NCBI GenBank assembly: GCA_030066295.1
Contig: JASJBX010000048.1
Location: 1-42,344, forward strand
Direction of reading: 5' to 3'
Source of the DNA: Crocosphaera sp.
Lineage (GTDB): Bacteria; Cyanobacteriota; Cyanobacteriia; Cyanobacteriales; Microcystaceae
Length of the DNA: 42,344 bases
Shown here: piece by piece, positions 19,312 to 27,492 of the stretch
Numbering within the stretch: position 1 is the first letter of the stretch
How the letters are laid out: each line of letters opens with the position of its first letter
Made by a program: the position numbers and the translations under genes
Notes under the pieces: model-generated
What the model was told of the DNA's origin: nothing
The model's database searches: none
The model's input: the letters and a program-made list of their open reading frames with translations, nothing else

Positions 19312-20400
19312 ATGCAAATAGTGGATAAACAGTCAGGAAACAATGACACAATGGATGCGCCCAAACGGGGGGTACCTGTAACAGTTATTACCGGGTTTCT
19401 CGGAAGTGGAAAAACAACACTGCTCAACCATATTTTAATCAATCAAGAAGGAATAAAAACAGCAGTTTTAGTGAATGAGTTTGGAGAAATTGGCATCGAT
19501 AATGAGTTAATTGTTAGCACTGAAGATAATATAATTGAACTCAATAATGGCTGCGTCTGTTGCACAATTAATCAAGATTTAGTTCAAGCAGTTTATAAAG
19601 TTTTAGAGCGTCCTGAAGAAATAGATTATCTAATTGTTGAAACCACAGGATTAGCTGATCCACTTCCCGTTGCCTTAACATTTTTGGGGACAGAATTAAG
19701 AGACATGACCCGTCTAGATTCTATCGTTAGTATGGTGGATTGTGCTAATTTTAGCCTCGATTTATTCAAGTCAGAAGCTGCTCAAAGTCAGATTACTTAT
19801 GGAGATATCATTGTTTTAAATAAGACTGACTTAGTAGATGAAAAGGAAGTTGATGCTTTAGAAAATAGAATTAGAGATATTAGAGAATCAGCTAGAATTT
19901 TGCGAACTAAGAAATCTCAAGTTTCCTTACCTTTAATTCTGAGTGTGGGATTATTTGAATCTGATAAGTATTTTGAACATCAAGAGGTTGAACATCACCA
20001 CGATCACGACCATGATCACCATCACCATGATCATGACCACGATCATCATCACCACGATCACCATTCCCATCATTTAGAAAATGATGGTTTTACCTCCATT
20101 TCTTTTGAAAGCGATAAACCTTTTTCTATTAGGAAATTCCAATATTTTCTAGATAACCAACTCCCAAAAAATGTTTTTCGAGCTAAAGGTATTTTGTGGT
20201 TCGATGAAAGTAGCGATCGTCACATTTTTCATCTTAGTGGTAAGCGGTTTAGTTTAGAAGATGATCAATGGAAAGGAACCCCAAAAAATCAATTGGTTTT
20301 GATTGGACAAAATTTAGATAAGGACACATTATATGAACAAATCGAGCATTGTTTGTCTGTTGCTACTACAACCAAAGGCAAAGAATTGAATTTGATTTAA
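19312..20400 (+). CDS. COG0523 (CobW/ZNG1-like) zinc metallochaperone GTPase
   Basis: The product is 362 residues from ATG 19312. A GTG at 19258 would add 18 residues that do not resemble the family. The G3E GTPase domain shows P-loop GFLGSGKTTLLNH, the metal-binding GCVCCTI (CxCC), Walker B LIVETTGLADP and base-recognition NKTD. Between the two domains is a long His/Asp run (about residues 223-255, HHHDHDHDHHHHDHDHD and on), a metal-buffering segment typical of zinc-linked members. The C-terminal CobW_C domain follows (RKFQYFLDNQLP). Members with this layout deliver zinc to client enzymes under zinc limitation. The adjacent Zur-type palindrome and nearby znuABC support zinc over cobalt. Confidence 0.88.
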   Translation: MQIVDKQSGNNDTMDAPKRGVPVTVITGFLGSGKTTLLNHILINQEGIKTAVLVNEFGEIGIDNELIVSTEDNIIELNNGCVCCTINQDLVQAVYKVLERPEEIDYLIVETTGLADPLPVALTFLGTELRDMTRLDSIVSMVDCANFSLDLFKSEAAQSQITYGDIIVLNKTDLVDEKEVDALENRIRDIRESARILRTKKSQVSLPLILSVGLFESDKYFEHQEVEHHHDHDHDHHHHDHDHDHHHHDHHSHHLENDGFTSISFESDKPFSIRKFQYFLDNQLPKNVFRAKGILWFDESSDRHIFHLSGKRFSLEDDQWKGTPKNQLVLIGQNLDKDTLYEQIEHCLSVATTTKGKELNLI

Positions 20401-20593
20401 TTACCAAAACCCTTTTTCTCACCATAGTAAACTCAGTAGATCACAAAGACTCTAGTTAGGATTGCAGAGGAGCAGGGATACCGGAGCATGGGAGAAAAAA
20501 ATCATGGGTAAAACCAAGAAAGAACGGGATAAAGCCAGGATAATAGGGATTATATCGATTTAAAAGCTTTATGTATCCCTAAAAAGCTTAAAA

Positions 20594-20782
20594 TCATCTC
20601 CCTTTCTCCCCACTCCCTGCTCCCTTGCAGCCTAAACAAGTAAGTTTTTGATCTACTGAAACTGTTTTGAACTCCAAGCGATCGCTATGGGGACTATAAA
20701 GGGTATAAGTAGCGTTTCCGGGTTCTTTTCCGACATTCCCCACCCCGACAACCCTTCTTTTGGGTGTCGTTATCGTTTTCAT
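20594..20782 (-). CDS. Small hypothetical protein downstream of znuB
   Basis: From ATG 20782 the product is 62 residues. It starts MKTITTPKRRVVGVGNVG, continues EPGNATYTLYSPHSDRLEF and ends with a CLGC pair and a Gly/Ser/Lys tail. The middle looks like a structured beta-rich small protein. The last ten residues come from a low-complexity CTCCCTTTCTCCCC-type intergenic repeat, so the true C-terminus may have been altered. It lies 57 nt downstream of znuB on the same strand and could be the last gene of the zinc operon. The family is not recognised. Confidence 0.5.
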   Translation of the reverse strand: MKTITTPKRRVVGVGNVGKEPGNATYTLYSPHSDRLEFKTVSVDQKLTCLGCKGAGSGEKGR

Positions 20783-20838
20783 TATACCAACATTGTCTGA
20801 AATAATCATACTTTAGAGGACAATAAATTGAATAATTT

Positions 20839-21654
20839 TTAACTTTGCCGACACCATAAAGCCACAATCAAAAACCCAAACAATTGAACCAAAACAATAC
20901 TAGGACCACTGGGTAGATCGATCGCGCCAGAAATAACCATTCCCATTACTCCACTGGTGGCACCTATCCCCGCAGCAGTGACTAAAAAAGGGACGAACTG
21001 CTGACAAATTAATCTTGCAGTTGCCGCAGGAATAACTAAAAAACCATTGACTAATAAAATACCAACGGCACGAATAGTTAGGGCAATCGTAATGGCTAAA
21101 AGCACTATAAAAAAATAACGATGGCTACGAACAGGTACGCCTTTCACTAAGGCTAAATCGCTATTCAGGGTAAGTAAGATTTGCTCAGGTAAACTAATAA
21201 TAATCCAGGCTATAGTTACAGCTAAAAGTAATAATAATAAAATCAAATCCGTATTACTAATGGCTAGAATATCCCCAAATAAAATCGATAATAAATTTCC
21301 CCGATATCCCTTTAAATAACTAAAACCAATTGTGCCTAAAGCGATGGAACCCGATAAGGAAATACACAATACGGTATCGCTACCGAGATCAGTTCTGTCA
21401 ATTAAATAAATTACACCTAAACCAAAAGCAACAGTAAAACCAATCAACGTCCAAGTGGTAGGAAGGTTTAATAAAGCAGCTAAAACTACTCCTAGCATGG
21501 CCGAATGTCCTACGGTATCTCCGAATAGGGAGAGACGACGCAGGATTAAAAAGCTACCCAAAATGCCCCCTAAAATACCAAGCAGTACACCACCTAGTAT
21601 CGCCCGTTGCATAAAGGGTAAACTAAAAAGATTCAGGAAGTTTACTAGGTTCAT
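20839..21654 (-). CDS. znuB: Zinc ABC transporter permease
   Basis: This is a 271-residue polytopic membrane protein of the ABC-3 metal permease family. Family features include GGVLLGILGGILGSFLILRRLSLFGDTVGHSAMLGV near the start (read by segments), the cytoplasmic coupling region, LVNGFLVIPAATARL late in the protein and GMVISGAIDLPSGPSIVL at the end. About eight membrane helices are apparent. The start overlaps the znuC 3' end by 32 nt, indicating coupled translation. With ZnuA and ZnuC it forms the high-affinity zinc importer. Confidence 0.92.
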   Translation of the reverse strand: MNLVNFLNLFSLPFMQRAILGGVLLGILGGILGSFLILRRLSLFGDTVGHSAMLGVVLAALLNLPTTWTLIGFTVAFGLGVIYLIDRTDLGSDTVLCISLSGSIALGTIGFSYLKGYRGNLLSILFGDILAISNTDLILLLLLLAVTIAWIIISLPEQILLTLNSDLALVKGVPVRSHRYFFIVLLAITIALTIRAVGILLVNGFLVIPAATARLICQQFVPFLVTAAGIGATSGVMGMVISGAIDLPSGPSIVLVQLFGFLIVALWCRQS

Positions 21655-22393
21655 GATGATGACAAGTGGGACTAACTAAAGCACCGTATACGTGCAAGAG
21701 ATTTTCGGGGGTGAGAGTGGTTTGAGGGGAACCTTGATAAAGTAAGCGACGGTTTAAACAAATTACCGAGTCACAATAGCGACTAACTAAATCTAAATCG
21801 TGGGAAACTTCCAAAATTGTCCAGTTTTTTTCTTGTTTGAGAGTGTGGAGTAAATCTGCAAATTCCATTTCTCCCGTAGCATCTACCCCTGCTAAAGCTT
21901 CATCGAGAATTAAAAGACGACGGGGAACCACTAGACAATAAGCTAATAAAACTCGCTTTAATTCCCCTCCGCTCAAAGTACCGATTTTTTGGTTTGCTTG
22001 TTTGCTTAAATGAACTTGTTCTAAAGCTTGGTGGATAATCTCTCGTTTCTGTTTAAGATCGCACCACCAATGTTGGCTATTTAAGCCCAAACCTACTAAC
22101 TCTGATACGATTAAGGGAAAAGTGCGTTCAAAGGGAAACTTTTGGGGAATATAGCCAATTTCCTGTTTTAATCGCTTTAACCGTTTACCATTCCCATCAA
22201 ACAACCTAATTTCACCTGACTGGGCTTCAAGTAACCCTAAAATAGATTTAATCAAGGTACTTTTTCCTGCACCATTTGGACCAATAATGGCCGTATGAGT
22301 GCCTGGCAATAATTCAAAAGAGATATTATCTACTGCTAGATATTCCCCACGCATTACCGATAAATCTTTCACTGTAACAATGGGATCATTCAT
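21623..22393 (-). CDS. znuC: Zinc ABC transporter ATP-binding protein
   Basis: This ABC ATPase powers zinc uptake. Walker A is GPNGAGKSTLIKS, the signature is LSGGELKRVLLAY, Walker B is RLLILDEALAGVD and the H-loop is LEVSHDLD. The frame opens at 22417, but the extra residues (MINDKCSM) are encoded by an ATGATAAATG-type repeat, so a start at MNDPIVTVKDL (22393, or 22396 with one more Met) is more likely, giving 256 residues. The C-terminus keeps a His cluster (SPTCHHHEP). It is second in znuA-znuC-znuB order, after a 200-nt repeat-bearing gap. Confidence 0.93.
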   Translation of the reverse strand: MNDPIVTVKDLSVMRGEYLAVDNISFELLPGTHTAIIGPNGAGKSTLIKSILGLLEAQSGEIRLFDGNGKRLKRLKQEIGYIPQKFPFERTFPLIVSELVGLGLNSQHWWCDLKQKREIIHQALEQVHLSKQANQKIGTLSGGELKRVLLAYCLVVPRRLLILDEALAGVDATGEMEFADLLHTLKQEKNWTILEVSHDLDLVSRYCDSVICLNRRLLYQGSPQTTLTPENLLHVYGALVSPTCHHHEPSKLPESF

Positions 22394-22590
22394 CATTGAG
22401 CATTTATCATTTATCATTTATCATTTATGTTTAATGTTCACTGTTTTTTGATTCTGGAGGTTTTCAGAATAGAAAGGCGAATTTATAAGTCTTATCGTAG
22501 GTAACATTTTTTTCATTTAACATTTACTATTTTCCATTTATCCGTATTTATTGCTCAATGATAAATGTTCAATGATAAATGATAAATGTT
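22391..22590. repeat. Inverted clusters of ATTTATC repeats between znuA and znuC
   Basis: The left cluster (22400-22430) has repeated CATTTATCATTTATC units. The right cluster (22553-22590) has the complementary ATGATAAATG units, including CAATGATAAATGTTCAATG. The two clusters are inverted around about 120 nt of AT-rich sequence, so the region can fold back on itself. It resembles intergenic repeat DNA rather than coding sequence and has invaded the start region of znuC. Confidence 0.6.
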
Positions 22591-23621
22591 TACTGGCACG
22601 CTCTCAACAACGCCTCCAAATTATTTCGCATCGCTTGAAAATAATATTGTGGATCGGTTTCTCCTGACTCAAGAGGGTTGATCGCTTCGAGAGATAGATT
22701 TAAGTCACTGGATATTTGCTCAATGCGTTTGTCTTCAATTCCTGGTTCAGTCAATAAAGCTTTAACAGAATGTTCCTTAGCTAGTTGTTGTACCCGTTGG
22801 ATATCTTGGGGAGTAATGCTATCTTCAGGAATGTGAACGATTGCTTCTTGTTGCAGTCCGTAGCGTTGCGCTAAATGACCGAAAGCATCGTGAAAAGTAA
22901 TAAAATTGCAACCTTGAACGGGGGCTAATTTTTCTTTAAATTCACTGTCTAGCTGTTGTAATTGTTGAATATAAGCCCCAGCATTGCTACGATAGCTATC
23001 TGCATTATCGGGGTCGATCTCGATTAATTTATCTCTAATATTAGCTATCTGTTGTTGCGCTAAAACAGGATCTAACCAGACGTGAGGATCTTTCCCCGCA
23101 TGATGATGATGTCCGTGTTTTCCCTCTTTATCTTTATCTTCATCATGTTTATGTTCATCATGTCCATGTTCATCATGTTTATGTTCCCCTTCCATTACTT
23201 CTATTCCTTCACTAGCATCAATTTGCTGAAGTTCAGAATTACCTGCATTAGCAACTAAATCTGATAAAAATGCTTCCATTCCCAAGCCGTTTTCTACTAA
23301 AATGTCTGCTTGTGCCAACAATTTAGCATCTTCTGGGGTAGCTTGATAGTCGTGGACTTCCGCACCAGGGGCAATTAAAACATCAACTTGTCCCGTATCT
23401 CCTACTACAGCTTTAGTAAACAAATGAACGGGTAAAAAAGTAGTGACAATCTTGGGACCAGAACTGGTTGAGGATGTGGAATCAGAACTTGTTGGGGCTG
23501 TGGGTTCTGTACTACAAGCGATCACCATCAAACCAGTGAAAGCACTAAGGAAAAAGCGTTGTAAAGAGGCTTTGGGACGAAGGCGATGGAGTACGGAGGG
23601 ATATTTATTAGTCGAACTCAT
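22590..23621 (-). CDS. znuA: Zinc-binding lipoprotein of ABC importer
   Basis: This 343-residue periplasmic solute-binding protein captures Zn2+ for ZnuBC. The lipobox LMVIACSTE (about 32-40) ends a signal sequence, so it is lipid-anchored. Zinc-ligand histidines are in EVHDYQATP, DPHVWLDP and ITFHDAFGHLA, with the late acidic ligand region at LTEPGIEDKR. A His/Asp/Glu-rich loop (HKHDEHGHDEHKHDEDKDK, about 148-175) before DPHVWLDP is typical of zinc-specific rather than manganese-specific members. Two Zur-type palindromes lie 30-70 nt upstream. Confidence 0.94.
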   Translation of the reverse strand: MSSTNKYPSVLHRLRPKASLQRFFLSAFTGLMVIACSTEPTAPTSSDSTSSTSSGPKIVTTFLPVHLFTKAVVGDTGQVDVLIAPGAEVHDYQATPEDAKLLAQADILVENGLGMEAFLSDLVANAGNSELQQIDASEGIEVMEGEHKHDEHGHDEHKHDEDKDKEGKHGHHHHAGKDPHVWLDPVLAQQQIANIRDKLIEIDPDNADSYRSNAGAYIQQLQQLDSEFKEKLAPVQGCNFITFHDAFGHLAQRYGLQQEAIVHIPEDSITPQDIQRVQQLAKEHSVKALLTEPGIEDKRIEQISSDLNLSLEAINPLESGETDPQYYFQAMRNNLEALLRACQ

Positions 23622-23650
23622 AAAGTAAGCGCGGATAACTGGTTAATTAA

Positions 23651-23663
23651 AATGATAATCATT
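23651..23663. promoter_or_regulatory. Zur/Fur-type operator, short copy
   Basis: AATGATAATCATT is a perfect 6-1-6 palindrome, 30 nt upstream of znuA and 12 nt from a longer copy. Tandem boxes suggest cooperative repressor binding. Confidence 0.7.
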
Positions 23664-23674
23664 ATTATACAATG

Positions 23675-23691
23675 AGAATGATTATCATTCT
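23675..23691. promoter_or_regulatory. Zur/Fur-type operator, long copy
   Basis: AGAATGATTATCATTCT is an 8-1-8 palindrome identical to the core of the metH-upstream box. It sits 15 nt before the start of the plus-strand flavoprotein gene and 54 nt upstream of znuA, so it can govern both directions. Confidence 0.8.
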
Positions 23692-23706
23692 TGTTATTAA
23701 TCCACA

Positions 23707-24918
23707 GTGACATTATTTAACTATATAGACCTAGCGATTATTGGGGCAGGGGTTCAGGCTCTAACGTTAAGCACCCACCTCTTACAAAAAAGCGCAAAGT
23801 ATGATCATAAATTTTTAGTTTTCGATCCCAGTCAAACTTGGCTGAGTCAATGGCAGCAACAATTCGCAGCGCAACAAATTCCTGCTTTAAGATCCCCCGC
23901 AGTTCATCACCCTGATCCCAATCCGCATCAATTAAGAACGTTTGCTGAACATCGGCATCATGAATTGTTTCCTCCCTATGATAGACCAGGGACAAAACTA
24001 TTTAATGATTTCTGTAAGGAAGTCATTCGTCGCTGGAAGTTAACTGATAAGGTTTATCCCGCTAAAGTTATCCAGATTCTACCCATAAAATCTGCTTTAC
24101 GTTCCCGATTTCAATTGGTTTTAGACACGGGAGAAACGATTATGACTCGTAGAGTGGTATTGGCTACGGGAAGTGGGAAAATACAGTTTCCTGATTGGGT
24201 AGAGAAGATTACCTCAGATTACCCCTCAGATAGATTGTGTCATTCTCAACAGGTCAATTTAAACCAACTCAATGTAACAGGAGAAAGAATTTTAATTGTT
24301 GGTGGTGGTTTAAGTAGCGGGCATTTAGCCAAAGGTGCTATCAAACTAGGGGCGACTGTTATGTTAATGACCCGAAAACAGTTACAAGAAAAAATCTTTG
24401 ATGCTGATCCTGGTTGGTTGGGACCCAAATATCTCAAAGACTTCCACGCCGAAACTGATTGGTCTGTCCGTTACCGACAAATTCAGCAAGCCCGTAATGG
24501 TGGTTCAATAACTCCTGAAATGATGCTGCAATTAAGAAAGGCAGTGTCTGAAGGTACAATGATAATCAATGAATGCTGTCAAGTTAGAACTGCACAATGG
24601 CAAAATAATCTCTGGCAAGTTCATTGTGACGACGGAAGCCAACATCAATTTAACCGTATCTGGTTGGCTACGGGTACAAAATTTAGTGCGATCGAACATC
24701 CTCTGTTGCAAGACGTACTTGAGGCTTATCCCACAGAAATAGTTAACGGTTTACCTGTACTAGATGAGTATTTACGTCTCCCCAAGTCTAACTTTTTTAT
24801 TATGGGTGGTTTAGCTGCTTTGCAGATCGGCCCTGTTGCCAGAAATATTCATGGTGGGAAAATGTCTTGTCGACGTATTGTGCCAGCAATTGTTAAACCC
24901 AGTTTAGCGATCGGATAA
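23707..24918 (+). CDS. Zur-linked FAD/NAD(P)-binding oxidoreductase
   Basis: This 403-residue flavoprotein starts at GTG 23707. It has the FAD motif DLAIIGAGVQALTLSTHLL at the N-terminus and an NAD(P) motif ILIVGGGLSSGHLAKGA near 197. The late FIMGGLAALQIGPVARN resembles the closing part of FAD-dependent oxidoreductases, and the layout recalls the SidA/IucD-type N-hydroxylases and YpdA/CzcO-like proteins. A His-rich patch, HHPDPNPHQLRTFAEHRHH, follows the first domain. It is divergent from znuA with two shared operators, so it is probably induced under zinc starvation. Substrate unknown. It is distinct in sequence from the other Zur-linked flavoprotein at 18034-19155. Confidence 0.8.
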   Translation: MTLFNYIDLAIIGAGVQALTLSTHLLQKSAKYDHKFLVFDPSQTWLSQWQQQFAAQQIPALRSPAVHHPDPNPHQLRTFAEHRHHELFPPYDRPGTKLFNDFCKEVIRRWKLTDKVYPAKVIQILPIKSALRSRFQLVLDTGETIMTRRVVLATGSGKIQFPDWVEKITSDYPSDRLCHSQQVNLNQLNVTGERILIVGGGLSSGHLAKGAIKLGATVMLMTRKQLQEKIFDADPGWLGPKYLKDFHAETDWSVRYRQIQQARNGGSITPEMMLQLRKAVSEGTMIINECCQVRTAQWQNNLWQVHCDDGSQHQFNRIWLATGTKFSAIEHPLLQDVLEAYPTEIVNGLPVLDEYLRLPKSNFFIMGGLAALQIGPVARNIHGGKMSCRRIVPAIVKPSLAIG

Positions 24919-24935
24919 TTTTTTCGTTGTGTATT

Positions 24936-25561
24936 TTATCCTAATGTCGGGCAGAATACCCCATAGCGTTCTCCTAAAAAGTACCGAAAACGGCTTTTTG
25001 GTCTTCCTCTCCCCTTGCGTTTTACTTTTCCTCCTTGAAGTAGTTGGTCAAATGGCACAGTATCATGACGTTCTCCCGAAGTAAGAACAAAAATAATCGG
25101 TTTACCCCATCCTTCTGCTCGAATATGAACTTTTGTGCTGAATCCTCCCTTACTTCGCCCTAATGCTTGATTTTCTTGCCCCCTTTTGCTCCGGCTGCGT
25201 GTTGGTGCGCTCGAACTACGGTACTATCTGCAAAATGCACGCGCCCTACAATTCGACCTTCATAATCTGCTATTGTTTGGAGTTTAGCTAAAATATCATC
25301 CCAAATCCCCGCTTTTCGCCATCGATAAAATCGACTGGAAACGGTGCTATGAATGCCATAACGGGTCGGTAAGTCTCTCCAAGGTGCGCCTGTTCTTAAA
25401 ATCCACAATATTCCATTGATTATCTGCCTATGATTTATTGCTGGTCTTCCAGTCTTCGGTTTTTGAGGTGGCAGTAAGGGTTTAAGTTTTGACCACTGTG
25501 CATCACTTAAGTCTCCCCTACCAATCTCTTGATTTTCCAGTTGTTCTGCGCTCGCCGCCAT
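24936..25561 (-). pseudogene. Truncated IS5-type transposase
   Basis: Frame 1 (25561-25160, 133 residues) has the IS5-type DUF4096 N-terminus (GDLSDAQWSKLKPLLPP, NGILWILRTGAPWRDLP) and the first catalytic Asp in VHFADSTVVRAHQHAAGA. Frame 2 continues from about 25185 to 24936 with ENQALGRSKGGFSTKVHIR and FVLTSGERHDTVPFDQLL. Two-frame coding joined by a frameshift in A-rich sequence is normal in this family. Homology stops after KGRGRPKSR, and the second Asp and the Glu of the DDE triad are missing, so the copy is dead. Confidence 0.8.
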
Positions 25562-25610
25562 AAGCTCCTAAGTAGTTTTACTCAGTTTAACACTTTGCAG
25601 ACACGCCCTA
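24936..25610 (-). mobile_element. Remnant IS5-family element
   Basis: The 5' side of the element probably ends near 25580-25610, where the minus strand reads GGGCGTGTCTGCAAAGTG, a typical end for IS5-like elements in cyanobacteria. The other end is lost with the 3' part of the transposase. It lies about 60 nt outside the first Tn7-like left end. Confidence 0.6.
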
Positions 25611-25670
25611 GTTATAACGAGCGTGGTGAATTATTTTATAGAAAACTTTGCTGTTTAACCCTGTTCTAGA

Positions 25671-25819
25671 TGTAGAATAACAATATAGTTGGAAACTAAC
25701 ACTGCTTCAAAAGCCTATTCTAGCGTTGCCAATATTTAGCTTCAAAAAAATAAAGTTGGTAACTAATCAGCAATTTGATCTAATTGCCTATGAATTTTCT
25801 AACAATAAAGTTGGAAACT
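25671..25819 (+). mobile_element. Tn7-like left end A with three TnsB-type sites
   Basis: TGT at 25671-25673 is followed by exactly 8 nt and then AATATAGTTGGAAACT (25682-25697). Further sites are AATAAAGTTGGTAACT (25749-25764) and AATAAAGTTGGAAACT (25804-25819). The same geometry (TGT, 8 nt, AATAAAGT, with inner copies) is found in the left end of Tn7, whose TnsB site contains ACAATAAAGTCTTAAACT. All sites point rightward, so the element extends toward higher coordinates. The candidate 5-bp target duplication is CTAGA (25666-25670). No coding sequence is seen here. Sites are more divergent from one another than those at 32067. Confidence 0.75.
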
Positions 25820-25830
25820 TTCCTGAAGAC

Positions 25831-26142
25831 CTATATATTGTAAAAGTCAGAATAAGGGAGGGGACAATTTCCAGCATCATCATTGGGTTGGGGTTCGACC
25901 CCATCTTCGATAGCATCTCGTGCCACGAATACCAAGCGAATCAGTTCCTCCATTACCTCTGGAGTAATGTTGACATTCATAGGATAAGCCTTCACCGTAT
26001 AGATAAAGCCTGGTTCAACCTCTTCCTTATCATAGTCTGTGGGACGGAAACCACTGGTATAACTGATAGGTGGGGCATTGCCCACCCTGCTGACTAAAAT
26101 CCCGATAAACAGAGAAGCGATCGCAGCCACCATGAACCGCAA
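25831..26142 (-). CDS. Small exported protein of the sulfatase cluster
   Basis: The product has 103 residues with an N-terminal hydrophobic stretch (MRFMVAAIASLFIGILVSRV) that could be a signal peptide or anchor. The rest is acidic, with a compact segment ITPEVMEELIRLVFVARDAIE. It is the last gene of the minus-strand sulfatase operon, 53 nt after the formylglycine-generating enzyme, and its stop is 12 nt from the innermost TnsB-type site of end A. The family is not recognised. A periplasmic accessory role is inferred from context only. Confidence 0.6.
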   Translation of the reverse strand: MRFMVAAIASLFIGILVSRVGNAPPISYTSGFRPTDYDKEEVEPGFIYTVKAYPMNVNITPEVMEELIRLVFVARDAIEDGVEPQPNDDAGNCPLPYSDFYNI

Positions 26143-26195
26143 AAATCGTGGCTCTCTACAGGATCACTAATCACTAATTGGTTGAGCATCCAGGA

Positions 26196-27251
26196 TTAGG
26201 CCAAATTTTTGATGAGCCGAAAACCAATGTGAGTGGTTCCTGTATCGGGTGACTGAGACTCCCGTGCAGCTGGACGGTATCGACTGCAATAGTTGGGCGC
26301 ACAGAGGTGTGAACCACCTTTAATGACGTGTAGCGACCCCGATGCTGGTTTTTTCGGGTCAAAACTTTCAGCTTTTCTGGGACCTTCTGGGTTAACGCTA
26401 TGAGCCATGTCTTTTCGTTCAACCTGATACCAGTCGGCTGTCCATTCCCAAACATTACCCGTCATATCATACAAACCGTAACCATTGGCCTCAAACGAAC
26501 CAACGGGAGCCGTTCCCAAGTAGCCATCCGCTTTGGTATTTAGAAAAGGAAAAAGTCCTTGCCAGGTGTTGGCTTTTTTGGCCGAATAGTCTTTGCCCCA
26601 GGTGTAGGTAGAGTCTTTTAAACCACCTCTGGCGGCGTATTCCCATTGTGCTTCGGTGGGAAGTTGTTTCCCTACCCACTTGGCATAAGCTAAGGCATCT
26701 TCATAGGCAATATGAATAACGGGATGCTTTTCTTTCCCTTTAATATCGCTATCGGGGCCGTAGGGATGTTGCCAGTTTGCACCCGGAACCCAATGCCACC
26801 AACTCATATAAGCGACTTGTTGAATGCCTTCTGCGGGAGGTTCAAAAACCAGAGAACCAGGCGATCGCTGCTCATCGGGTAAGTCGGGAAATTGTTCTTT
26901 TGATAGGGGACGTTCGGCGATGGTAACGTAACCTGTATCTTCAACAAACTCGGTAAATTGAGCGTTGGTAATTTCGTGGGAGTCAATGCAAAATGAACTG
27001 ACGGTAACATCTTCAACAGATAGTTCTTCAATAAATTCTGGTTTATCCGACCCCATTTTGAACTCTCCTCCGGGAATAAAAACCATACTTTCAGGACAAG
27101 TTGAAGAGGAAGAGGGTACGGCAAATGCACTCGGAGTAAAAATAGTAACACTCAGAATACAAACACTGAGAACAATTAGGAGTTTTTGAATATAATTTTG
27201 AGAATTATTTATCATCATAGTATTCAAAGACGTTCGATCCATATTTGACAT
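26196..27251 (-). CDS. Formylglycine-generating enzyme (sulfatase maturation)
   Basis: This 351-residue FGE/SUMF1-family protein oxidises the active-site Cys of sulfatases to formylglycine using O2 and copper. The domain starts at PESMVFIPGGEFKMGSD (about 55) and runs through DSHEITNAQFTEFVEDTGY, LPTEAQWEYAARGG and GNVWEWTADW. It ends with GGSHLCAPNYCSRYRPAARE and HIGFRLI. The two cysteines in SHLCAPNYCSRYR match the catalytic pair of true FGEs, which simple SUMF1-like proteins lack. The N-terminal hydrophobic segment IQKLLIVLSVCILSV indicates export. An internal start (MMINNSQ) is also possible. It lies downstream of two sulfatase genes on the same strand, its presumed substrates. Confidence 0.9.
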   Translation of the reverse strand: MSNMDRTSLNTMMINNSQNYIQKLLIVLSVCILSVTIFTPSAFAVPSSSSTCPESMVFIPGGEFKMGSDKPEFIEELSVEDVTVSSFCIDSHEITNAQFTEFVEDTGYVTIAERPLSKEQFPDLPDEQRSPGSLVFEPPAEGIQQVAYMSWWHWVPGANWQHPYGPDSDIKGKEKHPVIHIAYEDALAYAKWVGKQLPTEAQWEYAARGGLKDSTYTWGKDYSAKKANTWQGLFPFLNTKADGYLGTAPVGSFEANGYGLYDMTGNVWEWTADWYQVERKDMAHSVNPEGPRKAESFDPKKPASGSLHVIKGGSHLCAPNYCSRYRPAARESQSPDTGTTHIGFRLIKNLA

Positions 27252-27405
27252 ATTTTTGTTAGTCCTAGCTTGTCAGGTTTAATTTTCGGTGGTTAGGCGA
27301 TCGCTAAACCCCCATTCTCCAACGCTGACTCTCTCATTGCTGATTTTCATGTTTGCATCAATTAATGAGAATCAGCCTTGCAGGGAAAGCCTTATGTAAA
27401 GGGGC

Positions 27406-27438
27406 TTTGAGAGATTACTTTTCAAGTAATCTCTCAAA
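27406..27438. terminator. Strong intercistronic hairpin
   Basis: A perfect 15-bp stem (TTTGAGAGATTACTT with its complement) surrounds a 3-nt loop, between the intact sulfatase and the FGE gene. No U-tract follows on the minus strand, so it may act as an RNA-processing or stability element, or an attenuator that lowers FGE relative to sulfatase, rather than a classical terminator. The rest of the 241-nt gap (27252-27492) shows nothing else. Confidence 0.55.
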
Positions 27439-27492
27439 TAGGTTAGTAAGTTCAACTGAACGACAAGAGTTTGATACTGCTTAATTCAGGTT

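Noticed and set aside
24560-24575. ATGATAATCAATG as a further Zur box
   Set aside because: It is imperfect and lies within the flavoprotein coding region.
25726-26097. Plus-strand open frame of 123 codons covering Tn7-like end A
   Set aside because: Its first part is made of the TnsB-type sites and the rest is antisense to the exported-protein gene. The minus-strand frame has a signal-like N-terminus and operon context.
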